Below, one piece after another: positions 10,427 through 18,863 of a stretch of DNA of 64,000 nucleotides. The notes below the pieces were generated by a model that was not told the DNA's origin, did no database searches, and worked only from the letters and a program-made list of their open reading frames with translations. The stretch is from FEB-10 sp963710645 (GTDB lineage: Bacteria > Acidobacteriota > Thermoanaerobaculia > Thermoanaerobaculales > Sulfomarinibacteraceae), in assembly GCA_963710645.1 (NCBI GenBank), contig CAVQBD010000003.1, positions 248,001 to 312,000 on the forward strand, given 5' to 3'. The translations under genes were made by a program, and so were the position numbers. The first letter of the stretch is position 1; every line of letters starts with the position of its first letter.

Positions 10427-11173
10427 CTATGGAGTGAAGCCGAAGAGGACTCTCTGGATCGGTCTGGTGACGATGGCGCCCTGCCGCAAACTGAGGTAGA
10501 TGCCCCTCGGATCCGGGTTTTCGAAGCGATGGGTACGGGCCTCTTCTTCTGACCAGAAGAAGACACTCTTCATTCAGAAGTCATCCACGATACACGGCGC
10601 CTCCAGATTCGGCAGGTCGATCATGGGGATGAAGAACACCGGGTCTCGGGCCGGCGGGCGGACGGTGTAGCGTAGCTCGCTGTCGAGCTCGAATTGGATG
10701 GTGCGCCCAGTGACGGCACACTCGGTTTCGATTTCGCAACTGAGGTCTTTCTCCAGCAGCTGCCCTTGCACGAAGGGCGTCGCTAAGGCGTCCGCCGCTC
10801 AAGCGGCCGAGAAGGCTGCACCTCCATCGATTCGGACCTGGTGGGGAGTCTCCGCGGCGGTCACCGGGTAGGCCCACACCACGTCCTGCCCTCCCCTCCT
10901 GCAAAGAAAGGTCATCCGCCGCTCGAGTTCATCGAGGATCAGACGCACCTCTTCAACGGTCAGATCCAGATCGTCGGCGATGACGTGAGGCGCGATCGGC
11001 TGGCGCCGACGTGGAATCTCACGCACTGCGAAGTGCTGCACCCGTCGCTCGTCGGGCTTCAGGGCCGGCCTCCGGCCAAGCTTCTTGGCGTCACGCCCGA
11101 CCACCTTCCGAAACACGCACTCGGGCACCGGCACCATCCGCCTCCCCACACCCAACAAGATTCTCTCGAACAT
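10427..11173 (-). CDS. MerB-like (alkylmercury lyase family) protein with two predicted selenocysteines
   Basis: Read through two in-frame UGA codons (10801-10799 and 10576-10574), this is one 248-residue protein ending at TAG 10429-10427. ATG at 11173 follows GGAGGTG. Residues about 40-110 match the MerB winged-helix region, ending WAYPVTAAETPHQVRIDGG. The first UGA (residue 125) is in AAFSAA-U-AADALATPF, aligning with LYAWCALDTLIFP of E. coli MerB, so it replaces catalytic Cys96 and keeps Asp99. The structural Cys117 block is present as ETECAVTG. The second UGA (residue 200) is in CIVDDF-U-MKSVFFWS, aligning gap-free with SFCCHVHFFAS, so it replaces Cys159. Each UGA is followed by a SECIS-like hairpin. 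MerB cleaves the C-Hg bond of organomercurials; Sec would bind Hg or act as a redox or nucleophilic centre even more strongly. No mer genes are adjacent. Alternative: a decayed gene, which the positions and hairpins argue against. Confidence 0.85.
10542..10563 (-). promoter_or_regulatory. Predicted SECIS element for the second UGA of the MerB-like gene
   Basis: On the minus strand a perfect 9-bp stem (UCUUCUUCU with AGAAGAAGA) encloses the loop GGUC. The loop starts 20 nt after the UGA at 10576-10574. E. coli fdhF, the reference bacterial SECIS, has GGUC inside its apical loop at nearly the same distance. The stem lies inside the coding region, as bacterial SECIS elements do. Confidence 0.8.
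10757..10785 (-). promoter_or_regulatory. Predicted SECIS element for the first UGA of the MerB-like gene
   Basis: Minus-strand hairpin with an upper 6-bp stem (GCCCUU with AAGGGC), loop CGUGC, a GAC/A internal loop and a lower 4-bp stem (UAGC with GCUG). The loop begins 27 nt after UGA 10801-10799 and contains GU. Weaker than the other three hairpins but within the known distance range. Confidence 0.65.
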
Positions 11174-11357
11174 GTGCACCTCCAGACGCGCACCGCGCAC
11201 ACCATTTCACGAGATACTATCCCGCGGCGGCAGCTCAATCACAACAGTATGTTCGAGGATTCCGCACGTTCGCGGTACAGGAAGGAGCGGCGGAGCGGTT
11301 GAGCAACAAGGCACTCGACACTGCAACAGGACGCCGATCTGATGCTGTCCTGCTGAT

Positions 11358-12138
11358 TCACTGATTCACATGGAGAACCAGGAGATCGAGATTGTAGCGA
11401 GGTCCTTCAAGAAGATGGACGGATCTCCCCACGGGTTTCGCCACTTCGCTCGCCAACACCACGACGGCTGTCCCCCCGACGCCGGAGTTTCCGGGCAACA
11501 GAACCGCCTGCCGCTGCCACAACCACGTCGCCGTTCCCCCCGCCCGGACCACGGCGGGCACGGGATACCAGTAGGTGTGCGTTGCCGTCGGAGCCGATCT
11601 CGCCCCCGGTCCCTGCTCGATCAAGATGCCCGCGTGGTCGACCTGGATCGGCCCGTCCGCTCGTCTGTCCAACAACGTCAGCCCGTGTCCCGTCGCGGCG
11701 CTCAATTCAACCGTGCGTTCGTTCACAAAGGCCGAGGCCAACGCACCGTACTGGAAACTGCCGTCCAACCCGTCACCCATCCACTGATTTAGTATGAACG
11801 GAAGCCGGGCGGTTAACTTCATGGGTGTGGTTTCTCCCGGAATGGCCATTTCGGCCACTTGAACCCCGCTCTGGAACTGCCTGATGGTGACCCGGCCATT
11901 GAAAAGACGCCCGGCGAACTCTCCCTCGGTACGATCTCCCGATTCGATGCGCCAACTCGGGTACAGCGGCGGCTGGGGTCGGGACCTGCAGGACGCCGCG
12001 GTGCCCTACCGCCACAACCGAAATGTCCACCAGATCGGGTAGATTCTGAGGCTGCGCGTCTGCAATCCCGGCACCGATGACGCCAATCAATCCGCTGAGG
12101 ATCATGCCAGGAACATGGGTTCTTCCAAGAGGCTTCAT
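11358..12138 (-). pseudogene. Secreted protein with internal frameshift
   Basis: ATG at 12138, after GGGGGAGGA, starts a signal peptide (MILSGLIGVIGAGIADAQ). The frame is good to about VDISVVAVGHRGVLQ and then reads as nonsense; near 11990 the sensible frame changes to one giving PQPPLYPSWRIESGDRTEGE and then a beta-rich sequence to the stop at 11358. The two parts together would make a secreted protein of about 260 residues of unknown family. The shift lies by a run of C residues (GACCCC), so an assembly indel is as likely as a true mutation. It starts 18 bp after the protease gene and is probably in its operon. Confidence 0.55.
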
Positions 12139-12156
12139 GACGTGGTCCTCCCCCTC

Positions 12157-14142
12157 TCACCAGACCTTATAGACAAAACTGGCCCAGTCGTTGAAATCAT
12201 CGAGCACCTCCATGCAACCATCCCCCTGGACGTCGACCTGAACCCTGGTGTTCAGGGTCCCGTCGAAGTTCAGATCTTGGGACGGGATCGACGCGAACCC
12301 GGCGGTCTCGTCGAGGTGCCACTCGTCGACCTCTTGGAGCAGCCCTTGGCTGTAGGTCTGTTGCGAGGAAATCATGGTCGAGGAACTCACGAAACAGAGA
12401 TGGCCCGCAGTGTTGTCGTCGCCACACTCCGAGGCAGACGGTGGGTCGCCGTAAGACCACGATCCCTGGGTGCCGGCAAAGGTGTGCCAGTAGTTCATCA
12501 CACTGGGGTAGTTGGGCTCGAAGTTCCGCGGATGACAACCCTCGCCCTGGCTGCCTCCGTGGTACAGGCCCAGGGTGTGACCCAACTCGTGGAGAAACGC
12601 GCCAACCTGTTCACGTGGCCAGCCGCCGTCGATGGAGCTGTTCCCGAGGGAAATCACGAAATCGTCGGACGGAATCTCCTCCGCCATGCCGGTCTGGTTG
12701 TCGGCAAACTCGTCAATAAACAGACAGTATCTCGAGATCCCGATGAGGTCGGGATCACGGTGTTGGTCCTTGAGGTCGTAGTACGCCTGAGTGAATTGCT
12801 GATTTCCATACGTATCAACCTCAAATAGCGGATTGGAAACGTAATCAAAGGCCGGGGTGGACAGCGGGATGCCTGTTGCGCTGACCCTCAAAATGAGGTT
12901 GATGCCGTCAACTCCATCAGGATTGCCGCCGACCGGTCCGTTGGCAAAAACGTCTGCGATCTGGTTCTGCCGTATCATCGATGGTTTGTAATTCTTCTCA
13001 CCCGAATCACAGGCCCCATTCGCAGGATCGGTGTCCACACACATCCAATCCACCTCCACGATGAGGTCCTTGTGTCGGGGATTCACACCCAGTCCGATGG
13101 GGTCTTCCAATTCCCAGTCGTCGGGCAGACCGTCTCCGTCCGAGTCCGGGTCCAGTGGATTGGTGAGGAGGTTGATTTCCACCGCGTCGCCGAGACCGTC
13201 ACCGTCGGTGTCGGACATGAGCGGATTGGTGTGCAGAACAAAAACTTCGTCATGATCTCCCAACGTGTCTGAGTCGCTGTCGGAATCGTAAACTTTGGTT
13301 CCAAGAGCCAGTTCCGCTCCGTCATCGAGTCCATCCCCGTCGCTGTCTGCGAGGTTCGGATTGCTCCCGATGCACCGCTCGAGACAGTCATACACGGTGT
13401 CACCGTCGGCGTCGGGACAATCGAGTGGAGGCAGAATCAGATCAGGTGGTCCAACCGCAATCTGATGAATCAACGGGCCTTCTGGGAACACGAGCGGGAC
13501 AAGGCCCATGGACCCGCACATGTCACAGACCCCGCCGAAATGACCCTCGAGCTCTGAAACGGTGACCTCTCGGCCAAGGGCACCAGACCACTCATCCGTC
13601 CAACCGGGGTAGTTGATAGCAAAACAGAGAATCCGCTGACAGAGACGAATTCCAAAATCTGGCAGAGCCCTCGGGATTTCTGGGTTTTCGCTGAGTAAAT
13701 CAAAAAGCCGCTCTTGGGCCCCGTAAACGAATCCAACCCTCGAGAGTCCGAGCACCGTATAGATTCCGTCGTGTGAAATGGAACCACTCATGACACGTGT
13801 GGCGGGGTCATACCGCGAGTCCCAGACGATCTCAAAGCTGTGTTCGGACTCAACCCACCTCGCCATGCGAACCGAATGGGGAACCAGCCAGTCGGCGGCA
13901 TTCGACTGGATGACGAACTCGACCGTGTCGTTGGCCCCACGTATTCCCTGAATATCGACGTGGAGTCCGGTCGCGCCAAGGCTTCTGTATATCGCAGGTG
14001 CGGTAACGGGCTGAATGCTGACACGTTGGGCACGGACGACGGCCGGAGACAATACGACAAGCAATCCAAAAACGAGACAACACAACGGACCCCCCGGCCA
14101 TGGCGTGGGGCGCCCACGGCGACAGCGCAACAGGCGTCTCAT
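12157..14142 (-). CDS. Secreted metzincin-like zinc protease with calcium-binding repeats
   Basis: About 661 residues from the ATG at 14142 (MRRLLRCRRGR, then a hydrophobic core ending AVVRAQ); in-frame ATGs at 14160 and 14223 are alternatives and none has a clear Shine-Dalgarno. A middle segment has five or so DSDGDGL/DTDGDGLGD repeats of the thrombospondin type 3 or calcium-binding sort. About residue 518 lies HELGHTLGLYHGG, the HExxHxxGxxH zinc site of metzincins, followed by a MNY turn (SVMNYW) that fits a Met-turn. It is therefore likely an extracellular, calcium-stabilised metalloprotease. The C-terminal DLNFDGTLNTRVQVDVQGDGC segment resembles a dockerin-like or EF-hand motif. Confidence 0.85.
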   Translation of the reverse strand: MRRLLRCRRGRPTPWPGGPLCCLVFGLLVVLSPAVVRAQRVSIQPVTAPAIYRSLGATGLHVDIQGIRGANDTVEFVIQSNAADWLVPHSVRMARWVESEHSFEIVWDSRYDPATRVMSGSISHDGIYTVLGLSRVGFVYGAQERLFDLLSENPEIPRALPDFGIRLCQRILCFAINYPGWTDEWSGALGREVTVSELEGHFGGVCDMCGSMGLVPLVFPEGPLIHQIAVGPPDLILPPLDCPDADGDTVYDCLERCIGSNPNLADSDGDGLDDGAELALGTKVYDSDSDSDTLGDHDEVFVLHTNPLMSDTDGDGLGDAVEINLLTNPLDPDSDGDGLPDDWELEDPIGLGVNPRHKDLIVEVDWMCVDTDPANGACDSGEKNYKPSMIRQNQIADVFANGPVGGNPDGVDGINLILRVSATGIPLSTPAFDYVSNPLFEVDTYGNQQFTQAYYDLKDQHRDPDLIGISRYCLFIDEFADNQTGMAEEIPSDDFVISLGNSSIDGGWPREQVGAFLHELGHTLGLYHGGSQGEGCHPRNFEPNYPSVMNYWHTFAGTQGSWSYGDPPSASECGDDNTAGHLCFVSSSTMISSQQTYSQGLLQEVDEWHLDETAGFASIPSQDLNFDGTLNTRVQVDVQGDGCMEVLDDFNDWASFVYKVW

Positions 14143-14535
14143 GAGTGAATCAGAACTCATACATTGGCTTCGAAATTCGTCCAACTGCGGACGAGATTCT
14201 GGCATGGAAAAAGCCACGAACAACCTCCCCCTCGAATACGTTGTCTCAATTCAGTCTCGGTTCTCCAATCAATATCATCTCTGACTCTGGTCCTGTCAAG
14301 ATTGCTCTCTTCGGTGTGATCTCCCAAGTCCGCGAGGTGGTTTTCTTTTGCTTGGGAAAGCAGGTATCATCTGGTCAATCAGACTCCGGAATCTGAAGTC
14401 CCGGAAGGATGGCGAACACGTGGCATTTTCGCGTCATGGCGTCCGATGGTTGGTCGACGTCGATGAAAGGCGCCCCCTACGGTTGATGACTGGCGGCCGG
14501 ACACTGCACCGTTCCCTCGGGCGAGTCGTTCAGCC
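14143..14535. other. Divergent intergenic region
   Basis: About 390 bp between the protease (minus) and the kinase (plus). The part 14210-14300 is AT-richer than average and is the likely site of the promoters. Short ORFs here show no coding character. Confidence 0.35.
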
Positions 14536-17265
14536 ATGACCCAGGGATCAAAGTCCTCCGACGACATCCCGGTCACTCCAGACGGCCCGGTCGACGAGAC
14601 TGACGGCAGACCTCCTCACGCACCGCACCGCGATTCCAACGGCGACCAAGTCCGGCGGATCGGCCACTACGAAATCGTTCACGAGATCGGCCGCGGCGGG
14701 ATGGGCATCGTCTACAAGGCTCGCGATTTGGTGCTGCACCGAGACGTCGCGCTCAAAACACCGATCACGAGTGGTCACCTGAATCCGCGGCAACGGAGAC
14801 GATTTCTTCGCGAGGCGAGGGCGGCTTCGCAGCTTTCACACCCCGGCATCGTCACCGTATACGAGGTCTTTGAGCACGATGAATCGCCGTGGATAGCCAT
14901 GGAGTACGTTGATGGGGACAGCCTTGCCGCAGTCATCTCTTCAGGGAATCGACTGCCGGTGCAGCAGGTCCTCGAATTCCAGGAGACCCTTGCCGGCGCC
15001 CTGCACGCGGCCCACTCAAAGGGTGTGCTCCACCGCGACATCAAACCCTCGAATATCCTGATTGGGTGCGACGGCCGCGCCCGAATTGGCGACTTTGGCC
15101 TCGCCCGTCGGCTCTTTTTTTCGGACTCCGAAATTCAGTCGGGGTCTCACAACACCAAGACTCTGACCATGGACGGCGCGGTCCTCGGCACTCTCGCCTA
15201 TATGTCTCCAGAACAGGTCCTCGGACGGCAGTTGGATCAAAGGAGCGACATCTACTCACTCGGAGTGGTCTTTTACGAGATGTGCACCGGCACAAGGCTC
15301 TTCGCCGGATCCGGGGATGGTGAAATCATTGATTCGGTTCTGCATCACACACCCGAGCCGGCGAGCACCTCGAACGACGAGATCCCCCCAGATCTGGATC
15401 GAATCATCCAGCGATGTCTCGACAAACGGCCGGAGCGTCGGTTCACCAGTGCCGGAGAGCTTTGTTCGAACCTCCAGGTCCTGCGGAGACGGAGTGAAAC
15501 CGCGGGCGGCATTCAACCGTTGCTGCAGAAGCCCTGGCATACGCGACAGTTCCTCAAGTGGGCGGCGTCGACCATCGCGGCGATGGCGGCTGCGATTCTC
15601 GTCGTTGTTCTTCTCCAGCGGATGATCCCTGGCGAGGGGCTTCCTCCCATGACCCCGCGACAGGTCTCCGATCACCGGGGCCTTGGTCCCGAGATCTCGC
15701 CCACCGGAACAGAGATCGTTTACAGCGCGGCGGATGGCGCCACAAGCGATATCTGGGTCATCGACGTTCGCGGAGGAAATTCCCTCCGGCTGACCTCCCA
15801 CCCGGCTGACGACACCGATCCCACCTGGTTTCCCGACGGCAGTGCGGTTGCGTTCGTGTCGAGCCGCGAAGGACGCGAATCGATTTGGAAGGTCCCACGT
15901 TTTGGCGGAAACCCTGTGCTGCTGGTTCCCAATGCCAGTGACCCAGCCGTCTCGAGGGATGGCGAAATGATCGCCTTCACTCGGCGCGGAGTCGAAGGGT
16001 TTCAGCGAGTAGCTGTCGCTCCTTTGGTCGATACCAGCAACGTCCGGGTGCTGACCGCTGATCCGGATGGCCTTTGGGACCACCGGAATCCGGCCTGGTC
16101 GCCAGACGGTGATTTTCTGAGTTATCACAGCTTCCGAAACCTGTGGTTGCTGGACATAGCCAACGACTCGGCACGGGCGTTGACTCAAGACGACGGGGCT
16201 GACGCCAATCCCGTATGGTCGCCGGATGGGCGGCACATCTACTTTGACTCGTATCGGGGCGGTGCACGAGCGATCTGGCAACTGACGGTCGCCGGTGGCC
16301 AGCTCGACAGGGTAACCATGGGCACCGGCCCCGAAAGATCCCCAAGCCTGTCTCTCGACGGGCGCAGCATGGCCTACTCCACCGATTCGGAAACCACGTC
16401 GGTGGTGTTCATGGATGTCCTCAGTGGCGAGAGGTCACGGCTCCACGAGTCACGCTTGGTCAGCGAACCGGCGATCGCCCCAGACCGCAGCTCGGTGGTC
16501 TTTGTATCCACTCGCGGCAATTCCGTCGACCTTTGGCGGGTCCCCATTCGCGACAACGGTCCCGATGGCGATCCGATCCGCATGACCGAACACGAAGGTA
16601 GCTGCGCCCACCCGGTCTACTCACCCGATGGCCGCTGGATCGCGTACCACCGGGTGGTCAACGGGGAGCGGGATGTCTGGGTCATCCCGGCCGAGGGCGG
16701 GATGCCGCAACGCTTCACCGATCATCCGGCGATGGACGTTTTGCCCGAGTGGTCACCGGCGGGCAGTGAGATCGCCTTCAGCTCCGACCGCGGAGGGTCG
16801 CTCCAGATTTGGATCGCACCCTTCGAAGACGGACAATCGGTCGGCGATCCCGCACAAGTGACCGACGCTTCTGGCACAGCGCTGTATCCCAGTTGGTCGC
16901 CCGACGGGTCCCATCTGGCGTATCTGCTGGTCACCGATTCCGCCGCCGAGATCTGGCTGATGGCGCTTGACGGGAAACAACCTCCACGGCAGGTAACCAC
17001 CGGGGCCGACGCACGGGTCGTGACGTGGAACCGCCAGTCAGGAAACCTCCTCGTGTTGGGTTTCTGGGGCGAACCCGAGCCGTCCATTAGATCCGTTGCG
17101 CCGGAGACCGGGTTCGCGACCTCCATCGAGGACTTCCATCCTGCCAACTCAGCAACGATCATCCGGAGTTTTGATCTTTCCTCTGACGGGGGCCTGCTCG
17201 TTCTCAATGAGGTCGAACGAACAGGCAGCCTTTGGGTCCTTGAAACCGAGGCCGGTTCCTTTTAA
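14536..17265 (+). CDS. Ser/Thr protein kinase with C-terminal TolB-type propeller
   Basis: A 909-residue transmembrane kinase. The catalytic domain (about 43-325) has the Gly loop GRGGMG (52-57), the ATP-binding Lys74 in VALKTP, HRDIKPSN with catalytic Asp168, DFG at 186-188 and the APE-like SPEQ. One membrane helix follows (about 340-360, AAMAAAILVVVLLQRM). The remainder is extracytoplasmic and made of WD40-like/TolB blades, with repeats such as PTWFPDGSAVAFVSSREG and PSWSPDGSHLAYL. Architecture PknB-TM-TolB is common in Acidobacteriota. The gene is followed 40 bp later by a small peptide gene and a radical SAM/SPASM gene in the same direction, so it may sense a signal for that pathway. Confidence 0.92.
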   Translation: MTQGSKSSDDIPVTPDGPVDETDGRPPHAPHRDSNGDQVRRIGHYEIVHEIGRGGMGIVYKARDLVLHRDVALKTPITSGHLNPRQRRRFLREARAASQLSHPGIVTVYEVFEHDESPWIAMEYVDGDSLAAVISSGNRLPVQQVLEFQETLAGALHAAHSKGVLHRDIKPSNILIGCDGRARIGDFGLARRLFFSDSEIQSGSHNTKTLTMDGAVLGTLAYMSPEQVLGRQLDQRSDIYSLGVVFYEMCTGTRLFAGSGDGEIIDSVLHHTPEPASTSNDEIPPDLDRIIQRCLDKRPERRFTSAGELCSNLQVLRRRSETAGGIQPLLQKPWHTRQFLKWAASTIAAMAAAILVVVLLQRMIPGEGLPPMTPRQVSDHRGLGPEISPTGTEIVYSAADGATSDIWVIDVRGGNSLRLTSHPADDTDPTWFPDGSAVAFVSSREGRESIWKVPRFGGNPVLLVPNASDPAVSRDGEMIAFTRRGVEGFQRVAVAPLVDTSNVRVLTADPDGLWDHRNPAWSPDGDFLSYHSFRNLWLLDIANDSARALTQDDGADANPVWSPDGRHIYFDSYRGGARAIWQLTVAGGQLDRVTMGTGPERSPSLSLDGRSMAYSTDSETTSVVFMDVLSGERSRLHESRLVSEPAIAPDRSSVVFVSTRGNSVDLWRVPIRDNGPDGDPIRMTEHEGSCAHPVYSPDGRWIAYHRVVNGERDVWVIPAEGGMPQRFTDHPAMDVLPEWSPAGSEIAFSSDRGGSLQIWIAPFEDGQSVGDPAQVTDASGTALYPSWSPDGSHLAYLLVTDSAAEIWLMALDGKQPPRQVTTGADARVVTWNRQSGNLLVLGFWGEPEPSIRSVAPETGFATSIEDFHPANSATIIRSFDLSSDGGLLVLNEVERTGSLWVLETEAGSF

Positions 17266-17278
17266 CGGCACCGGCCTC
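17248..17278 (+). promoter_or_regulatory. Stable hairpin between kinase and peptide genes
   Basis: GAGGCCGGT (17248-17256) pairs perfectly with ACCGGCCTC (17270-17278) across a 13-nt loop that contains the kinase stop codon. There is no following T-run, so it is not a classical terminator; it could stabilise or attenuate the message so that the peptide is made in excess over the kinase. Confidence 0.45.
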
Positions 17279-17305
17279 CCATAACCAATTGAGAGAGGTG
17301 AACCT

Positions 17306-17572
17306 ATGGCAGGAATCGAGTTCATTCCAGTAACCCACTCGTGCGGCGATTCAACTGATATGCCTTCGTGCGAGGAACTTCAAAACACGCTGGCAGAGGC
17401 GCAGCAACAGCTCGCCGAGTTGAGCGAATTGATTGACCAGATCCGACAGTTGATCAGTGAAGAGTGTCCTGAACCCAGGGAGCCGGTCCCGCCCGCGTTG
17501 ATCGGCCAAATCATCAGACTCGAGCGCCGCTACACGCAACAGCTCGCGGCTTTCCGAAGAATACCGTTCTAG
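17306..17572 (+). CDS. Candidate RiPP precursor peptide
   Basis: An 88-residue protein with a good GAGAGGTG ribosome site before ATG 17306. The N-terminus MAGIEFIPVTHSCGDSTDMP has two cysteines (HSCGDSTDMPSC), the middle is a Gln/Leu-rich amphipathic helix (AEAQQQLAELSELIDQI), then EECPEPREPVPP and a basic C-terminus. It resembles no family I know. Because it sits 16 bp before a radical SAM/SPASM enzyme in the same direction, it is a plausible substrate, with either the Cys-rich N-terminus or the C-terminal region modified. It could instead be a small partner protein of that enzyme. No secretion signal or protease gene is adjacent. Confidence 0.6.
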   Translation: MAGIEFIPVTHSCGDSTDMPSCEELQNTLAEAQQQLAELSELIDQIRQLISEECPEPREPVPPALIGQIIRLERRYTQQLAAFRRIPF

Positions 17573-17588
17573 AATCAGCGGAATTCCA

Positions 17589-18782
17589 GTGCGGCGGAAT
17601 CTGACCCTTCTGGTGTCCGGCAGGTGCAACCTCGATTGCGGCTACTGCTATCAAAACGCCAGAACATGTTCCTCAAAAATGGAAACACAGGTGTTCCGAA
17701 CGGCCATCGCCTCGGCGTTCGAAAACAGTCCTTCCCGTTTGGGCGTAACCCTCAGCGGGGGCGAGCCGCTGCTCGAGGAGGGATGTGTCCGCGACTGCAT
17801 CGAATACGTCGAGTTGCTGCGTCCCTCTGACACCTTTCTGAATCTGTCGCTGACCACCAACGGCACTCTCCTGACGACGCCCCTCATGGAATTCCTCGCG
17901 CAACACGACGTCGAAATACACCTCAGCCTCGACGGCGTGATCGAGGCGCAACGCCATCGCTCACCCAAGTCGTGGCACACGCTCGACCGAATTCTCGATC
18001 AGCTGCGCGACGAATATCCCGACCATTTTGCCCAACGGGTTCGAGTCTCCATGCTGGTGACCGCCCGGACGATCCCATTCTTCGCCCAATCAGTACGATA
18101 TCTGCTGGACAAGGGCGTGCAGACGTTGCGGATTTCGCCACCGCTCACTGATGACCCTGAGTGGGCGGAGGACCTTTTCGAACCTCTGCAGCAACAGGTC
18201 GAGACCGTGGCCGAAATGAGCGAGCAATTGTGGAAACGAAATGGGCAGGTCCCCGTCACCATCCTGCGTCCAAGCCAGGAGTTTCCGACAAACCCACTCA
18301 CGAACGACTTCCTGTGCAGTGCGCCGGACGGCAGCTCGTACACAGTCGACCCTGACGGGCACGTCTGGGCGTGCCCGTTGTTCGCCGAGTCTCTCCAACG
18401 ACTGCCGCCAGCCGCACGGGAGGCGGCACGCGTTTTCGACCTCGGGCACGTCGCGGATCCCGGCCTCCAACAGAGGCTGGATGGAATGAGGAGCCAGGCC
18501 AAGACCGTCCCGGTTCTGACTCGACGTGCCGACAAATACTCATCCTATGGGCAATGTCGCGATTGCGACTTCCTCCCGGATTGCCAGGTGTGTCCCGCTT
18601 CCATCTGTCATACGTCGGACCATCAACAGTTCAATCGGGTGCCCGACATGCTGTGCGCCTTCAATCAGATAGTCGTGAATATCAACCGAGCTATGTGGCG
18701 TCGAAACCGAGGGCTGGGATTGGCCGAGAGGTTTGAAGGCATCCTGTCGACCATCCGACGGTCGGCGGTGAACCCGAATTGA
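17589..18782 (+). CDS. Radical SAM/SPASM maturase
   Basis: A 397-residue enzyme from GTG 17589. CNLDCGYC (Cys13, Cys17, Cys20) is the radical SAM cluster site, followed by SGGEPLLEEG. The C-terminal third carries the cysteines of a SPASM domain holding auxiliary Fe-S clusters: FLCSAPDG, VWACPLFAE, then CRDCDFLPDCQVCPASIC and a later MLCAF. This set is typical of anaerobic sulfatase-maturating and peptide-modifying enzymes (for example thioether or C-C crosslink formation). No sulfatase lies nearby, while a small Cys-containing peptide gene directly precedes it, so peptide maturation is the better inference. Confidence 0.85.
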   Translation: MRRNLTLLVSGRCNLDCGYCYQNARTCSSKMETQVFRTAIASAFENSPSRLGVTLSGGEPLLEEGCVRDCIEYVELLRPSDTFLNLSLTTNGTLLTTPLMEFLAQHDVEIHLSLDGVIEAQRHRSPKSWHTLDRILDQLRDEYPDHFAQRVRVSMLVTARTIPFFAQSVRYLLDKGVQTLRISPPLTDDPEWAEDLFEPLQQQVETVAEMSEQLWKRNGQVPVTILRPSQEFPTNPLTNDFLCSAPDGSSYTVDPDGHVWACPLFAESLQRLPPAAREAARVFDLGHVADPGLQQRLDGMRSQAKTVPVLTRRADKYSSYGQCRDCDFLPDCQVCPASICHTSDHQQFNRVPDMLCAFNQIVVNINRAMWRRNRGLGLAERFEGILSTIRRSAVNPN

Positions 18783-18848
18783 TCCGGTCGTATCGCGGCC
18801 GTCTCGAATCGACTTTCAGCCAAGAGCCAGGTACATATTTGCACCTCG

Positions 18849-18854
18849 TATACT
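18849..18854 (+). promoter_or_regulatory. -10-like TATACT before the ABC-F gene
   Basis: TATACT ends nine bases before ATG 18864, with no Shine-Dalgarno between, which fits a leaderless mRNA. Confidence 0.35.
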
Positions 18855-18863
18855 CTCCGCTGT

